The notes under the pieces were generated by a model. The model was given only the letters and a program-made list of their open reading frames with translations. It did no database searches and had not been told where the DNA came from. Shown here one piece after another: positions 1-12,918 of a DNA stretch of 64,000 nt (positions within the stretch are counted from its first letter, which is position 1; each line of letters opens with the position of its first letter). The stretch is from Nomia melanderi. Its lineage: Eukaryota; Arthropoda; Insecta; Hymenoptera; Halictidae. Made by a program: the position numbers and the translations under genes. The stretch covers positions 25,574,784 to 25,638,783 of the forward strand of contig NC_135000.1 in the NCBI RefSeq assembly GCF_051020985.1, read 5' to 3'.

Positions 1-1434
1 AACGTTTAATTACGCAGTCATTAGTGTATAACGACTGCATTGTTCTCGACGACACGTGATAAATTCCTGTGAAATTAGCCCGCCGAATATGCAGATATCG
101 ATGTACAACGAAAAGTAACTGTCTCGCGATACAATCGCGTTGGACGGCTGATTATCTATTACTATCCGAGAAGCTGCGCAAACTTTCTACATAATCTGGA
201 AGCGGTGTCGTTCGAGTGTTCTATAATCGAATAGATTGTGTGGCGCGCTAACGCGGTGGTCTCTTTTTCTGTTTCAATTGCTGGAATTCCCTCGAGCAAT
301 CCTTAAAATTACGCTTTATCGATACGAACGCGTTGGCCGCTAACCCACGGACACCTTAATTCCGCTACGACCGAGGTTTAATGCAAGGCTTGTATCGCAA
401 ATCGACTTCTCCGCGGCCACGTGGAAGCAGACGGATTATATAATGTTTCATTACAAGCTAGAAAGTTAGATTTATACTAAGATATTCAACGAATTTAAAA
501 CAGTTTGAAGTTCACCACGTCCGATACTAAAAGAGTAATTACTTTCAATAACGCTGCTCGTAGCTTTAATTCGATGAAAACGTTGTCTTTCTTGTGCAGC
601 GATTGCATCGGCGTCGACTTTTAACGCGTTAAAAATTGATTTTATCATAGCCCACGGCTTGATTATCGGATCGACCAAAAATAATTGAAATGAACATTGA
701 TACGGTATCTGAATCGCTGATAAAATTCAACTTCCCGCCGTTTTCAACGAAAAATATCTCAGCTGAAGTTCCTCCGTTTCGATTTAGGTAAATACATTTT
801 TTCCATAATATACATAAATGATATATACACCGAGTGATGGTGGAAATTTGATGAACGAATGGAGTAATTCTCAAATTGTAAGGGAATCTCACTGAAATAG
901 GAAGAAATTGAAAGTTGCAACTAGGTCAAGACAGAGTTTAAGGTATTCGATAATGTATTTCCGCAGACATCAACCGTACAAAAATCTTTCCACGGCGGCT
1001 AGATGATCGGCCGCTTTTAAAATAGAAAAATCGATCGGTTGGCGTGTCCCGAGTGCACACGAAGAAACTCTTTAGATGCACGTTTCGGCGCGCAGCCGGC
1101 AACGGAATGATACCCAAATGGCGGCGAGTTAAAGTCGAATGCGGCCGCAATGGGATCGGATGGGTCTTAAAAGAAATGGAGACCGCGTCTCGTCGTGATA
1201 ATGCTCGTGGGCGGAACGCCGAGGACTGGCTTGATAATGGATTCATTCGAGAACAGTCGTTGGCGTGATAGGCCGGCAGATACCGTAATTTAACGCATCG
1301 TTCGCGCGATCGCTTCCAGAATTTCCACAGGCGAGCCGTCTCGCGTCGAGCGTGTTTCTCTCGTGACATTCAAAGGGAATCGTTTGGAACGTTTCAGCTT
1401 CGGGGAACAGTGTGTACGTCTTCTAGGAGGAGAC

Positions 1435-1443
1435 TATATAAAA
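1435..1443 (+). promoter_or_regulatory. TATA-box-like motif
   Basis: TATATAAAA sits in a locally purine-rich context. It is a good match to a core TATA box, but no gene, conserved exon or initiator could be tied to it within several kilobases. It may be chance. Confidence 0.12.
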
Positions 1444-3194
1444 GAGAAAGCTAGAAGGACCCGAAGAGACGAATTAAGAAATTGATCGCATAGGACGAGA
1501 ATGAGCTAAGAACGTTTCTTGGAACAGCTAATAATATCTGTTGCGCAGTGAACCAGCCACAATAGATGCAATCACTTACAACTCGGTACAACGGAATATT
1601 CAATTGAAACTATGACTTTTACGTTGTTCAGACCTAGATAAAACCTTCAGTGGATAAACGGGAGTTCCATTCGATCCCCAAGTTCAGCGAAATGGTCTCT
1701 AAAAGTCAACGTTTTAATAAAATTTCACGATCTAATAACGAAGCAGGAATCTTCTTGAAAAAATAAGAGCGCGATCGATGAAGTCCGAAGAACCGCCGTG
1801 TTAATGAAATAAGAACGTGACTGGCTTAAAGAACAGCCGAGGACTAAATTAATATTAAAGGCAGTGCCGTGCAAGTCACCTTATTCGGAAGAAAGTATGT
1901 TGAAAGGAGATTTTAATCGCGAGAAAATGTAAGATACTAGTCATAGTCCAACCGAAGAACGAGCCAACGATCTATCGGGTTAACGATCTACAAGAAAGCC
2001 GTCAATCAGTCGGCGGATCGACGAGAGGTTGGCATCGGTATGCAGGCGCGGGGCTGCAGGCCCGTTGCATCGCGAAAAATGAAATCGCGCAACCTTGCAT
2101 CACCGAGATATCGGTGTTTCGCAACGCAAACGGGACACCTTTTAATCTCTTGTTGGTTCGGGCCCGAGCGAAACGCGACCGAAGAAAAAGAACGGGAGAA
2201 GCCTGTTCTCAAAGAAGGTCGACGACCAACGCGCGCTGCAGCGGCTGCTACCGGCGAGGAATAAGCAATAGGAGGATCTGCGTGTCTAGATAGAGGCCCG
2301 GGGAGCTGGTTTGACTTGCAAAACCCGGGGAAACAGGGAGACGGAGAGAGCCAGCGGGAAAAAATAAATGGGAAACGGTGTGAACGGAAAAAAGGGGAAT
2401 CGTCATTTGGAGAATTAGTCGCGGCGGTGGATTTAAATCGGATCTAGCAGCCGCGCTTCCGATGCAATTCACCATTCGAATGGCCTGCGTGCCGCTATTG
2501 ATCGCCGTCGAAACCGTGAATTCCGAATCGCGACATAGAACCGTCGCGGGGATCGCCGGATTTCCTGCGAAACGCGGGACAATCCGCGGAATGTAAAAGT
2601 GAAAACCGCCGTGAGCGTTTTCGCCGGTGAGGATTTCGGCGGGCCGACGCGAAAACTGCGACGTGTATCGATTCACTTCGGGGTTTTCACACCTCGCCTC
2701 CAGGTGTAAGCGAGTGGGTCGGCCAGGTGCAGTATCCGCACCTTGGACGAACATTAACCGAGCATTCCGCGAGGGGAGTTCCTTTGAAAACGACGGATGA
2801 ACGTCGGCCGTTGGGACACCCCGGGAAAAAGGATGAGGATCACTGTCGACCTTCTTCCATTCCTTCCCACGATCCACTAAGTTTTGCCTCCCTTTCCCGC
2901 TAGCGTCACTCGTCAGCCATCTTGTTGTAATCTCGTCGATGCTCCTCGCCGCGTGCATGCAGCGAGGGAATCTCCAGAGGAATATTCGGTCGCAATACAA
3001 TTACGTTCGGATTCAACGTTTTCGTTGTATTATTAGTTTCGCGAAGCGGCGAAACAGCAATGTTGAATTTAGATTGGCCATAAGCGACTTCCCGTTCGGT
3101 ATAGACACTGCGCAATTGTAATTATAATTAAATTCTTAGAATTAGAACGCGGTCGTATTCGCAGACGAACGTATTTATATTACCACCTGATACA

Positions 3195-3761
3195 ATGACC
3201 CACGCGCGTGTCGCGTTAACAAGATTTCGTCGCTCCGTTACAAAATTGTGTGCAATATCTGCGCGTTACACAACGGTTAGCTGCACCGTGAACGATAACA
3301 GTCAAATACGAAGTTTCGTGCGACGTTCCGCGACTATCGTGCGTTGCGCGCGTCAACAGGAAACCGCTGTCTCACTGATCCAAAGAGCAAATGAATTCGA
3401 TGTAATAATGGACGAAGAAACGGCTCATAGTTCATTGTCCACCGGAATCGTTTCCCCATTAGTTTGTTCGGTAATTAACAGAAACTCGTTCCGTGACCGA
3501 GCTACACGCGACGATAATTCTCACAATAATTCCCTGCCCATGCGAAAGAAATCTGTGCTTCCGGCGAAAGTCGTGGAACATCGCGGAATACAAACGATAC
3601 CCTTGAATTCGCAGGTGTCGTTGGAAACGATGTTACGTATACCGCGTGCACGTTCCACCTACGGGACAACTAAACATTTCATTCGTATTCCGCATTGTGT
3701 CCAACAAGTTCCACGACCTTCGGGGTTTGGCATGTCGCGGCACGGTATCGACACGCGCTAA
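3195..3761 (+). other. Unrecognised 188-codon open reading frame
   Basis: An uninterrupted ATG-to-stop frame rich in Arg, Ser and Thr, with no signal peptide, membrane segment or motif that I recognise. It probably lies inside the ZIP13 first intron on the opposite strand. A 15-base string near its 3' end (AGTTCCACGACCTT and one flanking base) recurs near 4288, hinting at a degraded repeat. Length alone is weak evidence in this fairly GC-rich sequence, so I regard it as probably non-coding. Confidence 0.1.
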
Positions 3762-6474
3762 CTCTAACTACGCTTGTTTCGCTGGCCGGCGCGGAGTTTC
3801 CTAGTTTTCCAGCAATTATTTAGTGCGGTGGTGTTACGAACGTTTGACCGACGCTTGACTATTGCGTTCTTTCCTCTTCTATCATGCACAGCGAATTCTA
3901 AACGATTGTTGCATTATGTATCACCAGAAGCTAGCACTTGATAGTTCTCTGCGACGCCCCGTAAAATTCTGTTCACCGGCTTGGCAACGCGTTGTGCTGT
4001 ACAGAAAACTATATAATCCTATTACAAAAGGTTAACCATAGAATCGCGGGTGTCGAGTAGCTGAAGTAGCTCCAGAATGAACGTTTCGCGTCGCAGTAGA
4101 CAAAAGACAAAAGACCCGCTTCGCATTGAGACAAACGTATTCAATATTATACCGTTAAATCAGAACACCCTGTGTATGTTATGTCGCGCCTAAATCCGGT
4201 TTACATCCCGATGCGTAGGGAATTATATTTGCATGTCCTCTTGCTTTCCACGAATTCCATTGTTACGTGTCCCGCTGGGAAACGAGTTCCACGACCTTGC
4301 TCGATCGCATTGGCGCGGAACGAGCATCGATGAAGATCATAGAAAGCGTGTAACCGGTGAAAGAGGAGCGACGAACTTGTAAAATTATTTGGCCGACCAC
4401 AGAAATAAGTTTTACATCTTGGAGCCAACTTTATTCTTAGAAATTTAAGCGGAGTCTCCAAGTTCAAGTAGGGCTGCAAGAATGTTTCAATTCAAGTCCT
4501 CAGTAGATTCAGTCCAAAAATAATTTTTCATATACAGGTCTGACCGTGTTAAGGCCCATAAAGTGCCTGGGTTTCCTCGCAAAAATAGGCGCCGGTCTTC
4601 GGGGTCTAATTTTACAACTTCGCCATGCCCGACCACCAAAGTATACGCCATTAGGTTTCCCCGAGTAAACAGAAGAAAGAACGGTGGAGGGGGCAAGTAG
4701 CCAACGTGGAGAGAGCCACTTCCCAGCAGCGTTGGTCTCAACCATCCAATAAAAGTTAATCTTACTCGAGAATTTTACATTTCCCTCGAGACTATTTTCC
4801 TGCGCGATTAGATAGGATTTTCAATTGTACTCCCCTCTTCTAGGTACGATTGTTTATCTGCAACATCAACCGACTGTTATGAGCGCCATAAAAGTATCAG
4901 GGAAAGCTTCGATAAAGCTTCTTCCTTGGAATCCTTCCTGCGTCATCGTCTAATATAACGACGAACGGCAGTTACATTGAATTTCCTACAACTATACCTT
5001 GATTCGGAGCAATTCTTTCTTGAAGATAAGAATATGCTTACAGAGAAATGGTTGGCAACGGCTGGCGACGGGTAGACCGATGTGCGCAGCAGAATCATTC
5101 CGCGTAGCCGAACGAGTTTCTTTTTAAGCGTCCGTGGATCCTATCTGACGTAATAACACATCATTATTTTTATCCCGACTCGCCTCCGAACCACGGTGTT
5201 ACTCGGACAATGCCGCGTCCTATGCATCGATCGTTGAAATGAGGAAAAAAGAAACGGAAGGGCGACCGGTGTACACGGCGCGAGTAAAAATATGTTTGCT
5301 TAGAAGCGATCTGAAACACTTCGGAGAAAGATGTCGTAAACGGGTCGCCTATTGCAGTTCAAGGGGAAAGTTGCAATAAGTTGACGCACTTTTTTTCCTA
5401 GGAAAAAGGCTGGCAACAATTGTTCACGGATTTCTAGTGAACTCGTGGCACAAGATCGTATCCTGTTGCGCAAGGTGCCGCGTGGAGAATCGCCGAGAAC
5501 TATACCGGTCTAATCGAGCATCGACACGGTCTTCAGCTTAGAATGTCAGTTCTGCACGATTTTGTCGTGGTAAATCTGATCTCGTGAAACGATGATAATA
5601 TGATACTCGCAACATGTTTAATTTTTGCCATTTATCGTTTCCTGTATATTTAATGATTTAACGAATTTTAGGGATTAATGTATTTCAATGATTTTATGTA
5701 TATTTAAATTCTACTTGGGCAATTTCCGAGAAGGAATGATGTAAAAATTGACTATCTACGACCTTGGAATAATTATAGCGGACACTAACGCGAAAATATT
5801 TACATTCGTAATCGTACCATTTCGGTTGACATTCTACGCATAATTGTGACTAAATTGACTTAAATTATTTAAATTAACAAACTTAAGTCTGCTTCAATAT
5901 GAATACAGAACTTGGTCGAGAAGAGTAAATGGTGTGGATCTGTTTTTTTTCATTTGGATATTTGATTAAGACCCGATTAATATCGTACGAGGAAAATATG
6001 TGTGTACCCGTCATCTGACCCGTTAAGGGTAAAGATTGCGACTCAATTGTAAGCGTTATCTAAGAGTCGGTTTTTCCGCGTGTAATTGCACTGTTGTTTA
6101 GAAACTAATCAACAGTGCTTCGATCAAATTATAATTGCTCTAGTGCGGATTTTTATACGAACACATATGTCCATGACATCATTTACAAAAACTACAGTTG
6201 TGCAAGAACTGCGTAGTATTAGAAATAATTTAAATTTCAGTGCAATTGTTTGCTTCATAATGTTCTATGCATTTATGTATGCATAACATACATTATTAAT
6301 TTTTAACATACGTAAATGTGGAAAAACAGATACGTCTAGCAACCACATTTGGTCATTGTAAACATGGCGACAGTTTTCACAAAGTATCTAACATTTTGAG
6401 ATCGCTTGTCCTCGCAGTCGTATAATTAATAGGAGAGTAATATTTTACATGTAATTCTACGGACAAAGCTCTGC

Positions 6475-6678
6475 TCAAATGATATGCCTTCTTCGCATAT
6501 ATACATGTTTATGTACAGTGAACGTGAATTTTCTAATCATCGTCCACCCGATGGTATAGAACACCAGCGGTAAAGCGTATATTACAAAATGTTTCCAAGA
6601 AAATTCATTGTAAAAAAAATAATACACGCTCGTCGTAAATGAAAGATTCAGCAAATAAAGCAAGACAAAACAATCCAT
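6475..6678 (-). CDS. Small putative two-pass membrane protein, unrecognised
   Basis: A 67-aa frame with two hydrophobic segments (about residues 4-22 and 30-47) and a short basic C-terminal tail containing MRRRHII. The composition (Phe, Tyr, Leu, Val-rich, aromatic residues at segment edges) is what a real small membrane protein would show, and is unusual for a chance frame. The general size and layout, including LP and W-T residues in the second segment followed by K-F, recall the small GPI-GlcNAc transferase subunit PIG-Y, but this resemblance is weak and is only a hypothesis. It lies about 250 bp beyond the ZIP13 exon donor on the same strand, so if real it is either nested in that intron or a separate small gene. 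Confidence 0.3.
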   Translation of the reverse strand: MDCFVLLYLLNLSFTTSVYYFFYNEFSWKHFVIYALPLVFYTIGWTMIRKFTFTVHKHVYMRRRHII

Positions 6679-6928
6679 TAAAAGCGGACATATAACCGTG
6701 ATGTAACAGCTTTTCTGATTGGTTCACCGGTACTAACCTATTATGAATAATTTCCCGCGTTTAAAACGTACACATAAACTCCCGTCGTGGAATCGTCAGA
6801 ATCCTTAGCAGCAGTAAACACCATATGATTCCTCTCAAATCATGTAGGTTCATGCTGACGGTCGTTAAATACAAATGATAAAAAGATACAGGCCGTTCGG
6901 TGCCAACGTTCGTGAACAAATTAATTAC

Positions 6929-7172
6929 CTCCAGTTTTCAAATCGGCACCTTCATCGATGGGAATGACCAACAGAGGGAAGATACCGGTCAGCCCGATCA
7001 TAGTGCTGCCTAGCAAGGAGAACAGCCATGGAGTGTACTCGAAAGAATCCACCGTGGATTCCCAGGGCATCCATAAATCTTCCGTGACCATTTCATAAAG
7101 GAATCCGGGGGATTCTGTGCTCATATTTGCCGCCATGTTTGCGCGTCCTGTATCGAATACTCCGCTCGTCAA
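6929..7172 (-). CDS. Zip13: Zinc transporter ZIP13 (SLC39A13-type), first coding exon, partial
   Basis: This exon encodes the N-terminal 81 residues and one base of a ZIP-family zinc transporter. ZIP13 exports zinc from cytosolic vesicles or moves it into the secretory pathway and belongs to the LIV-1 group. The visible evidence is the first transmembrane segment (about residues 49-72), containing PWLFSLLGSTMIGLTGIFPL and then VIPIDEG, which is the characteristic start of ZIP13 proteins; the preceding 45 residues are acidic and variable. The exon ends at 6929 in a consensus donor (GGAG|GTAATT on the minus strand), phase 1. In-frame ATGs lie at codons 1, 13 and 17, so the true start is uncertain. 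The HELP and zinc-binding motifs of the family are on exons outside the window to the left. The identification rests on family memory, with good confidence in the ZIP family and fair confidence in the ZIP13 subtype. Confidence 0.72.
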
Positions 7173-8300
7173 AATCCCTTTTCCTTTTCCCTTTTTTCCT
7201 CTTCTTCGATGAAATTAATGCCTCTCCGATCGGCGTTGTCAGAATCAATCGAAATCCAACGGACAACAACCACAATGTATTATATACAATGAAACCACGT
7301 ATTTATCGACTCCTCGTGAGTCTGTTTATACGAAGATAACCTCTTTCTTACAGCACCCTTCGGAACGTGAACCGTACGTGTCGTATTCACGGGGTTCGAA
7401 GCCGAGTTGTTCGGGCGTCGAGTATCTCTCAGGCAAGAATGTCGTTTCAGTGAAGAAGATCGACAGACAGGAAATGAGCGTCGTGTAAGATCGTCGAGAC
7501 AACGACTACCGTACGCCCGACTAGCCTACACTGAGGACTGAGCACGGACGCTACGAATCAGGCGGTCGTCGCCTCTACTCTCGCCGGTTTTGTCGATCAA
7601 ATAAACCCTCTTGTTATTTCATAGCGCCGCAATGCAGGGACAATGGCACCGTGATCGTACCTATGACAGTAAATAAGCGGACAACGATCCTCAGGACACG
7701 CGTTCCGATCTAGAGGGATCTTGGCCGTCAGCGCTCCCGCGCTTTCTTCTTCGATTATTTCTCTGTCTCTTCGTCGCGTGGACTCTTCGCACGTTTATTC
7801 GATTCGCTCTTGACACGACGGTGTCTCATACCATCGAAAATAACGACCGGCTAAAGGTGACGACTGTCAACCGTGATACTTCGAATCCTTTACCTCCTCG
7901 TCTTTTCGTTGTTGATTATGATTCGACGTGCAGGGTGACACTGAAAAATTCCAAGCAGCCACTCTTTACCGTCAGAAACGATAAACACGGTTACACAATG
8001 TCGCACGGCGTACGACGCACTTTGGAGTCTCTGCGACTGGCCTCTTCCTCTCGTGGGAGGTATTTTTTGGTTATGTTACACCTTGCGCTCGCTACTCGTT
8101 CACGTGGACAGCTGTACCACTCTTCTCGACGGTTAGCCTCGCACTGTTGCTATTGTTCTTATTTTGTTTTCTTACGTTCCCTTATCAGCACGAATTAAAA
8201 AAACGTAATGTCGTTCGCTCACCACATCGACGCAACGGTTAATGCGCGTTACGGCCAAACACGGCCTCTTTTATAGGTACCAAGGCGCTCCGCTAGGTTA
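7173..8300. other. 5' flank and probable promoter of the ZIP13 gene
   Basis: No coding exon is supported. A pyrimidine tract (about 7180-7210) lies just upstream of the ZIP13 start codons, and the region to about 7600 is CpG-rich, as expected for an insect promoter or 5' UTR. Open frames on the plus strand here (for example 7821-8198) have no recognisable family. Confidence 0.35.
8268..8275 (-). promoter_or_regulatory. TATA-box candidate facing ZIP13
   Basis: Read on the minus strand this is TATAAAAG, a near-perfect TATA box. Transcription would start near 8240 and run left toward the ZIP13 first exon about 1.1 kb away. No initiator or spliced 5' UTR exon could be confirmed. Confidence 0.2.
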
Positions 8301-10064
8301 GCGAGTGCGAGGAAGAGGGAGAATGCGCGGACGGAGAACGATGGACAACAGAGAAAAACAGGGAAACGGTGGCAACCGAGATAAACTCGGAGCGTATTGA
8401 TGCTCAATTCGCCGACGAGATTGCAAATTATTTATTTCACGACACATGTGCGAAGATGTTTCTTTCTCGGCGAGCGAAAAAAATTGAATCTTCGCCGTGG
8501 AACAACGAAATCGATAGGGGCGCTGCTGTAGCGTCACGCGGATATTCGCAGTTGCCCTGAAATTAAAACGTCAAATTGAAATGGAAAATCATCGGGAATA
8601 ATTGTATTTTTATGCGGAAATTTTTCTTTTGTCTAACGGTTCGCAATGACGACGATATTTTTTCGTGAACATGTCGAACGATTTTATCGATGTACTTGTG
8701 CAAAATTATCTGCCAGTATCTTTCGATGACTATGCTGCCGCGATAAAAAAAGGAACGTACTAATCAATTTCTAGGTAATCGGGCATTTCAACGATAATTC
8801 GGTAGATATGATCATTCAGATTTAATTTAAAATAGACAATCGAACAGGAAAAGGATGTGACAATGACGGTACTTCGTGTTTTATCATCGAGCTTGTTGCG
8901 CTGTTCGCGAAACTGTATTTTCCCCGACCGCCATTTTGATGAGCCATTAACATACACTTTTACTTAAGACAACAATCGTCGGGGAATAACGGTTGGCGAT
9001 AAGTTCGTGAAAAAACAAAGAACGGAAACAATGAGCTGGACTGATAACACGCTTTATTTTCCTTTATACTGACTGGACTGAATGGAAATTCAGATTTCCA
9101 TCCGGTTAAACAATCAACGATGAGGACATCGATGTATATGATCGTTGGAGGATCTGTATTTTATAAGCGTGCACGTAATATACTGGAAAGATGTAATTAA
9201 AATAAATAAAGAACCATTCTGATTGCAGTAATTGCATAGAGACTTAAAATTCGTATCCTAAATCCTTAGCAAACGTATTTGAGAACACCGTGTTTGCATT
9301 TGATCCGTCAATCTACTGTCGGTAATACGGAACTAATAACGCCATCTTCCACGATGAAACGCAAACATGACACGAGCAAACAAATTTTCCGAGAAATAAT
9401 TGTTAAATGTTTTTTATATGACTTGGAACACATCAAAGTAGCGCGCTAAGAGTGCTGAAACTTTATGTCGCAAATATTCAGGGATCTCAGATTTATTAAT
9501 CCACGGTTTTCATGACGGTGGTGATGTTTAACGTGTTAATCATGCTGTTGTAAACATTATGTGTACAGCAAATTTACGACGTGCAAGATTCTGTAAGCCA
9601 CCAACGTCGCTGTGCCCACAATATATGTGGCCTTAATTAATCAAATTGCTAATGGCGCTGAGCCAAATGGTATCTATTTGGCCTGCAATCAAAAGGACAT
9701 TCAACAACTGTCGTGCATACGCGGCGCTTATCGTTTACAAAATTTTTATGACGTATCATCGAAAAATCAAAATTCAGTTTCTCCCCGTTTTCAATGAAAA
9801 AGAAATCTTTTCTTTGGTCGCTGCATCTATCTAACGACTGCGGGCTCGATTAATTAGAGATCATTTCCTCTCGTTAACTATATCGATCACCGACTTTCCC
9901 ATAAAAATATATATTCTTTGGAAGCTAACTCATTCCGGAGTTTTTCTGAAATCATTAAATAAAACTTATACGTTAAATGCTTCAAAAATATCTTGACAGT
10001 TATATTTATCAGTTGACAGGGACGCGAAACAATGCTTACGCCACAGTCTTGATTTTCCTGCTCG
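8301..10064. other. Intergenic stretch without recognisable genes
   Basis: AT-rich intergenic DNA between the ZIP13 promoter region and the F-box gene. Short frames such as 9612-9797 and 8760-8957 show no conserved motifs. I see nothing else in it. Confidence 0.4.
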
Positions 10065-10092
10065 CGTGGGAGAAGATTCTCCCACGGTTTTT
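10065..10092. repeat. Strong hairpin followed by a T run
   Basis: CGTGGGAGAA is followed after two bases by its exact reverse complement TTCTCCCACG (10077-10086) and then by GTTTTTT. The stem is 10 bp with a very short loop. In bacteria this would look like a terminator; in an insect nucleus it is just a notable inverted repeat about 780 bp upstream of the first F-box exon. Confidence 0.5.
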
Positions 10093-10865
10093 TAACGACT
10101 AAAAGAACAATTTAGTGAAACAATCGTTTCAATCTCTCGTGCCGGTTTTTTTGCTGTCCGATTTTCAAAAAGTCGCGCAATACAACGTAACGGGCCTTGG
10201 TTGGCTGTTCATCCTTGCGTGGCGGAGCACTCCAGCGGCTCTATTTTAAGAATCGACAGAAAGTTAAGATTATTTTAGATACATTTTTTACCTCAGGACC
10301 AGAACCAGCAGGGCGCTTAGCACTAGAGCATCACGATGGTCGAGTAAGTCGATTTTTCGGCGGACGACGAGGGATCGCGTTTGCAACGCGGAAACGAGGG
10401 GAACAGAGGGAAGAAAGTACAAAGGGAAAACGTTCCATACACAGTTACGTAACTTCGGCACGACACGAAACCTTAAAAATCCGTGAAACCACCACTGTAA
10501 TTCCAGTTTCGTTCGTCGGGGGAGGAATCGAATCGCCGAGCAACATACGGAATCTCGATCGCCGCGTTACATCGCGCATCTCGGTGTCGGTTCGAACGCA
10601 TAGATCTTTCCGCGAAATCTCCTACGCTCGCATATCTCTCGCTCGAGTGTTATTGTGCATTTAGACTGTCGTCGTCAACATTTTAGCGGTGTGCTCCACA
10701 TTTTCCTTCCCTCCAGAACTGGTTGTGTTATGCCAGTGTGCGATTTCGATCTGCCGCGTGGGGATCCGTCGATGACACTGGCTTCACGGTTACATTTATT
10801 TTTACGAGTTCCAGTTTTCTGACAGTCGAACAAGTAGCCGAGCAAATCCTTACATTACCGTCATC

Positions 10866-10976
10866 ATGGATCTGCGAAGAATGTCGAATTGGAACGTCCT
10901 CAGCGTGGAGGCTGCTCTTCAGCAGCTGAACACTTTCGAAGACGGCAACACTGAGATCGTTAGACGCCCGAACACG
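10866..10976 (+). CDS. Alternative first coding exon (A) of the F-box/LRR gene
   Basis: A 37-codon frame starting MDLRRMSNWNVL and ending in IVRRPNT, followed directly by a GTAAAT donor at 10977. It ends in phase 0 with a Thr codon, exactly like exon B at 12919-13020 (ending RFAGT), and both can splice to the acceptor at 13180 (TIEKLPDK). Both also start with Met-Asp-Leu. This makes a second promoter with a distinct N-terminus likely, giving a 520-aa protein instead of 517 aa. The 1.9 kb between the two first exons has no other recognised exon. The evidence is splice-site and phase compatibility only; a transcript would settle it. Confidence 0.55.
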
Positions 10977-12918
10977 GTAAATTAATTCGCTAAGGTATTA
11001 GTTTTTTTTATATCTTCGGGGCTAATGTCATGGTGGTTGCACTTGGAACGCGGAGAGTTGCAGTCCGTTGCGAACGTCTTGCAAAACTGCTGCAGAACGT
11101 CGCCCCACGAGGTAGACTTCTTTTCTAGGTCCTGACGCTTGGGAATACTAATGGGTTCTACCTATTCTTGTCTCGTCTGCTTACCTTACTGCTTGTCTTT
11201 ATTTATAACTAATTAAACCAGACGCGGTTCGAAGTGCATCCTAGTATGGCCCAGTCAATCAGCGGCGTTCCGAGCAATATTGTCATGTCCCGTTGTTTGT
11301 TCAAATGCGGATTAAAATGAGCAAAAGGACGTTGTGATTCACGCATCCTGTGACGTACCTCTGGTGGTTGTGTTAATTAACTGCAGTTCGGATTGATTCA
11401 TCTCTGGGCCAGCTAGAATTTTAAATTGTCAAAATGAGCATCTGGGGACACTTGAACGTGGAACATGCCACGAGCGCTATATCGGTCGGCGCTCGACATC
11501 GAGTCATGTCTAGTGTGGTAATTGTTTAACGATAATTAAAACGGAATTTCATTAACATGAGAAAATTGAACGCTGCTACCCTTTGAGCGCAGGCTGAATT
11601 TATATTTTAATCTATTCTAGAATGTCCTAAATTGGTAAACGAAGATACATGGTATTTTATAAAGTGTCATCATCAATTTGCAATTCTTTTAAACAATTCT
11701 CGTTACAATTTTCAATGATACGTCGCTGCACAATGTGCAACGATGCTGTAACCGTTACAAAAGTCAAGTGCAACCTGATCGGTAATCAGTGAAACCTTCT
11801 AAGTGCCACGCTATCGACTTCGTTCCATTACGTTTGTTTTCACTAGGAACTACAAGTATTTGAAAAAGATACGTATTGTTTAATGAGTCTACAGAGACCA
11901 TCGAACGTCAAACATACTTCCACTCTTATCCGCCTTGCTGTTTGATCTGAACACTTCAGATCCGATGTAGTATCTCCAAACAATAATATATCGATTATTT
12001 GAAGAACATCACGCGTGATACCCTATCAACCCGTTAATTACTGGAAAGTTTTATATTCTTATAGGAACGTTAATTTGTTCGCGTATATCTCTTATTCCCC
12101 ACGTGAATGGGTTCGGTCTCGTGTCGGACTAGATCCAAGTTTCAAATCGACCGACTAATTTCTAGAGCATTCGAGTGACCCGCAAAAAATTGTAACGCCA
12201 CAGAAACAATTTCAATAACCCATCCAAAAACATCATAATCATTATTTTTCGATCAGTCTAAGAAACTTGTTCGTTATCGATACCAAAGGAAAACCAAATC
12301 AAATTCCCAAACGTTCGATGCTCGAAATGTCTCGTCCAAAGGCTTCTCGTTCGATTCCATAAATTCCCGAAAAATCACGTGGACTTTAAGGAACCGTGGA
12401 GAAACTCGTGGACTTTAAACTGTCGTTTGCGCCGTTAACGAACATCATCGCGAATTTGACGTTTCACGGCATACACAGGGGAAATGCACCTTGGCTGCAG
12501 GTGACGAGTTTAAAATTAAAGCGCAGACGGGTCTTCCAAGGCTTATATTTAGGACGACGCGCACGCGCGATCCGATTAGAAATGCCGTGAAGACTTAGGA
12601 ACTTCTGTATCCACCGAATTCCGACGTGCGCCGCGATTTTCACGAGCGAGTGGTACACGAGGCTCCCTGCGCCCCCGGTTTCATATTTTTCTCCCCACGG
12701 GACGGTGTGCCGAGATCGCGTGAACACCATCCGCGGCGGGTGCAAAGTTCGGGTCAGCGCACGCGACACGCGAGCGAGTCCTCCGATAGATCGGTTTCCG
12801 AGATCGCGAAGTCCGAAATCGAGAGTAGAATCCGATCGATCGGGCCGCGTTCAGTGATCGTCGATCCCGAATCCCTTCGGTTCTCTTCTGCCAAGGTTGC
12901 CACTGATCAAACAGCAAG

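Larger units (their letters stand above)
1..6474. other. Gene-free stretch, probably intron 1 of the ZIP13 gene
   Basis: No conserved coding exon was recognised on either strand. The ZIP13 first exon at 6929-7172 reads leftwards and ends in a splice donor, and none of the remaining ZIP13 transmembrane segments is found before the left edge, so this block is most simply the start of a first intron longer than 6.9 kb. AT-rich sequence dominates 5580-6470. A 188-codon ORF (3195-3761) and several 60-250 codon ORFs in GC-richer parts have no recognisable family and are most likely chance. Confidence 0.4.

Noticed and set aside
2248..3000. 250-codon minus-strand frame
   Set aside because: No recognisable motif, no splice support and composition like other chance frames.
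4155..4185. ACACCCTGTGTA string resembling a transposon terminus
   Set aside because: No matching inverted end was found within several kilobases.
4487..4745. Possible transposon-derived frames on the minus strand
   Set aside because: Two overlapping frames of similar length, no reverse transcriptase, integrase or transposase motif.
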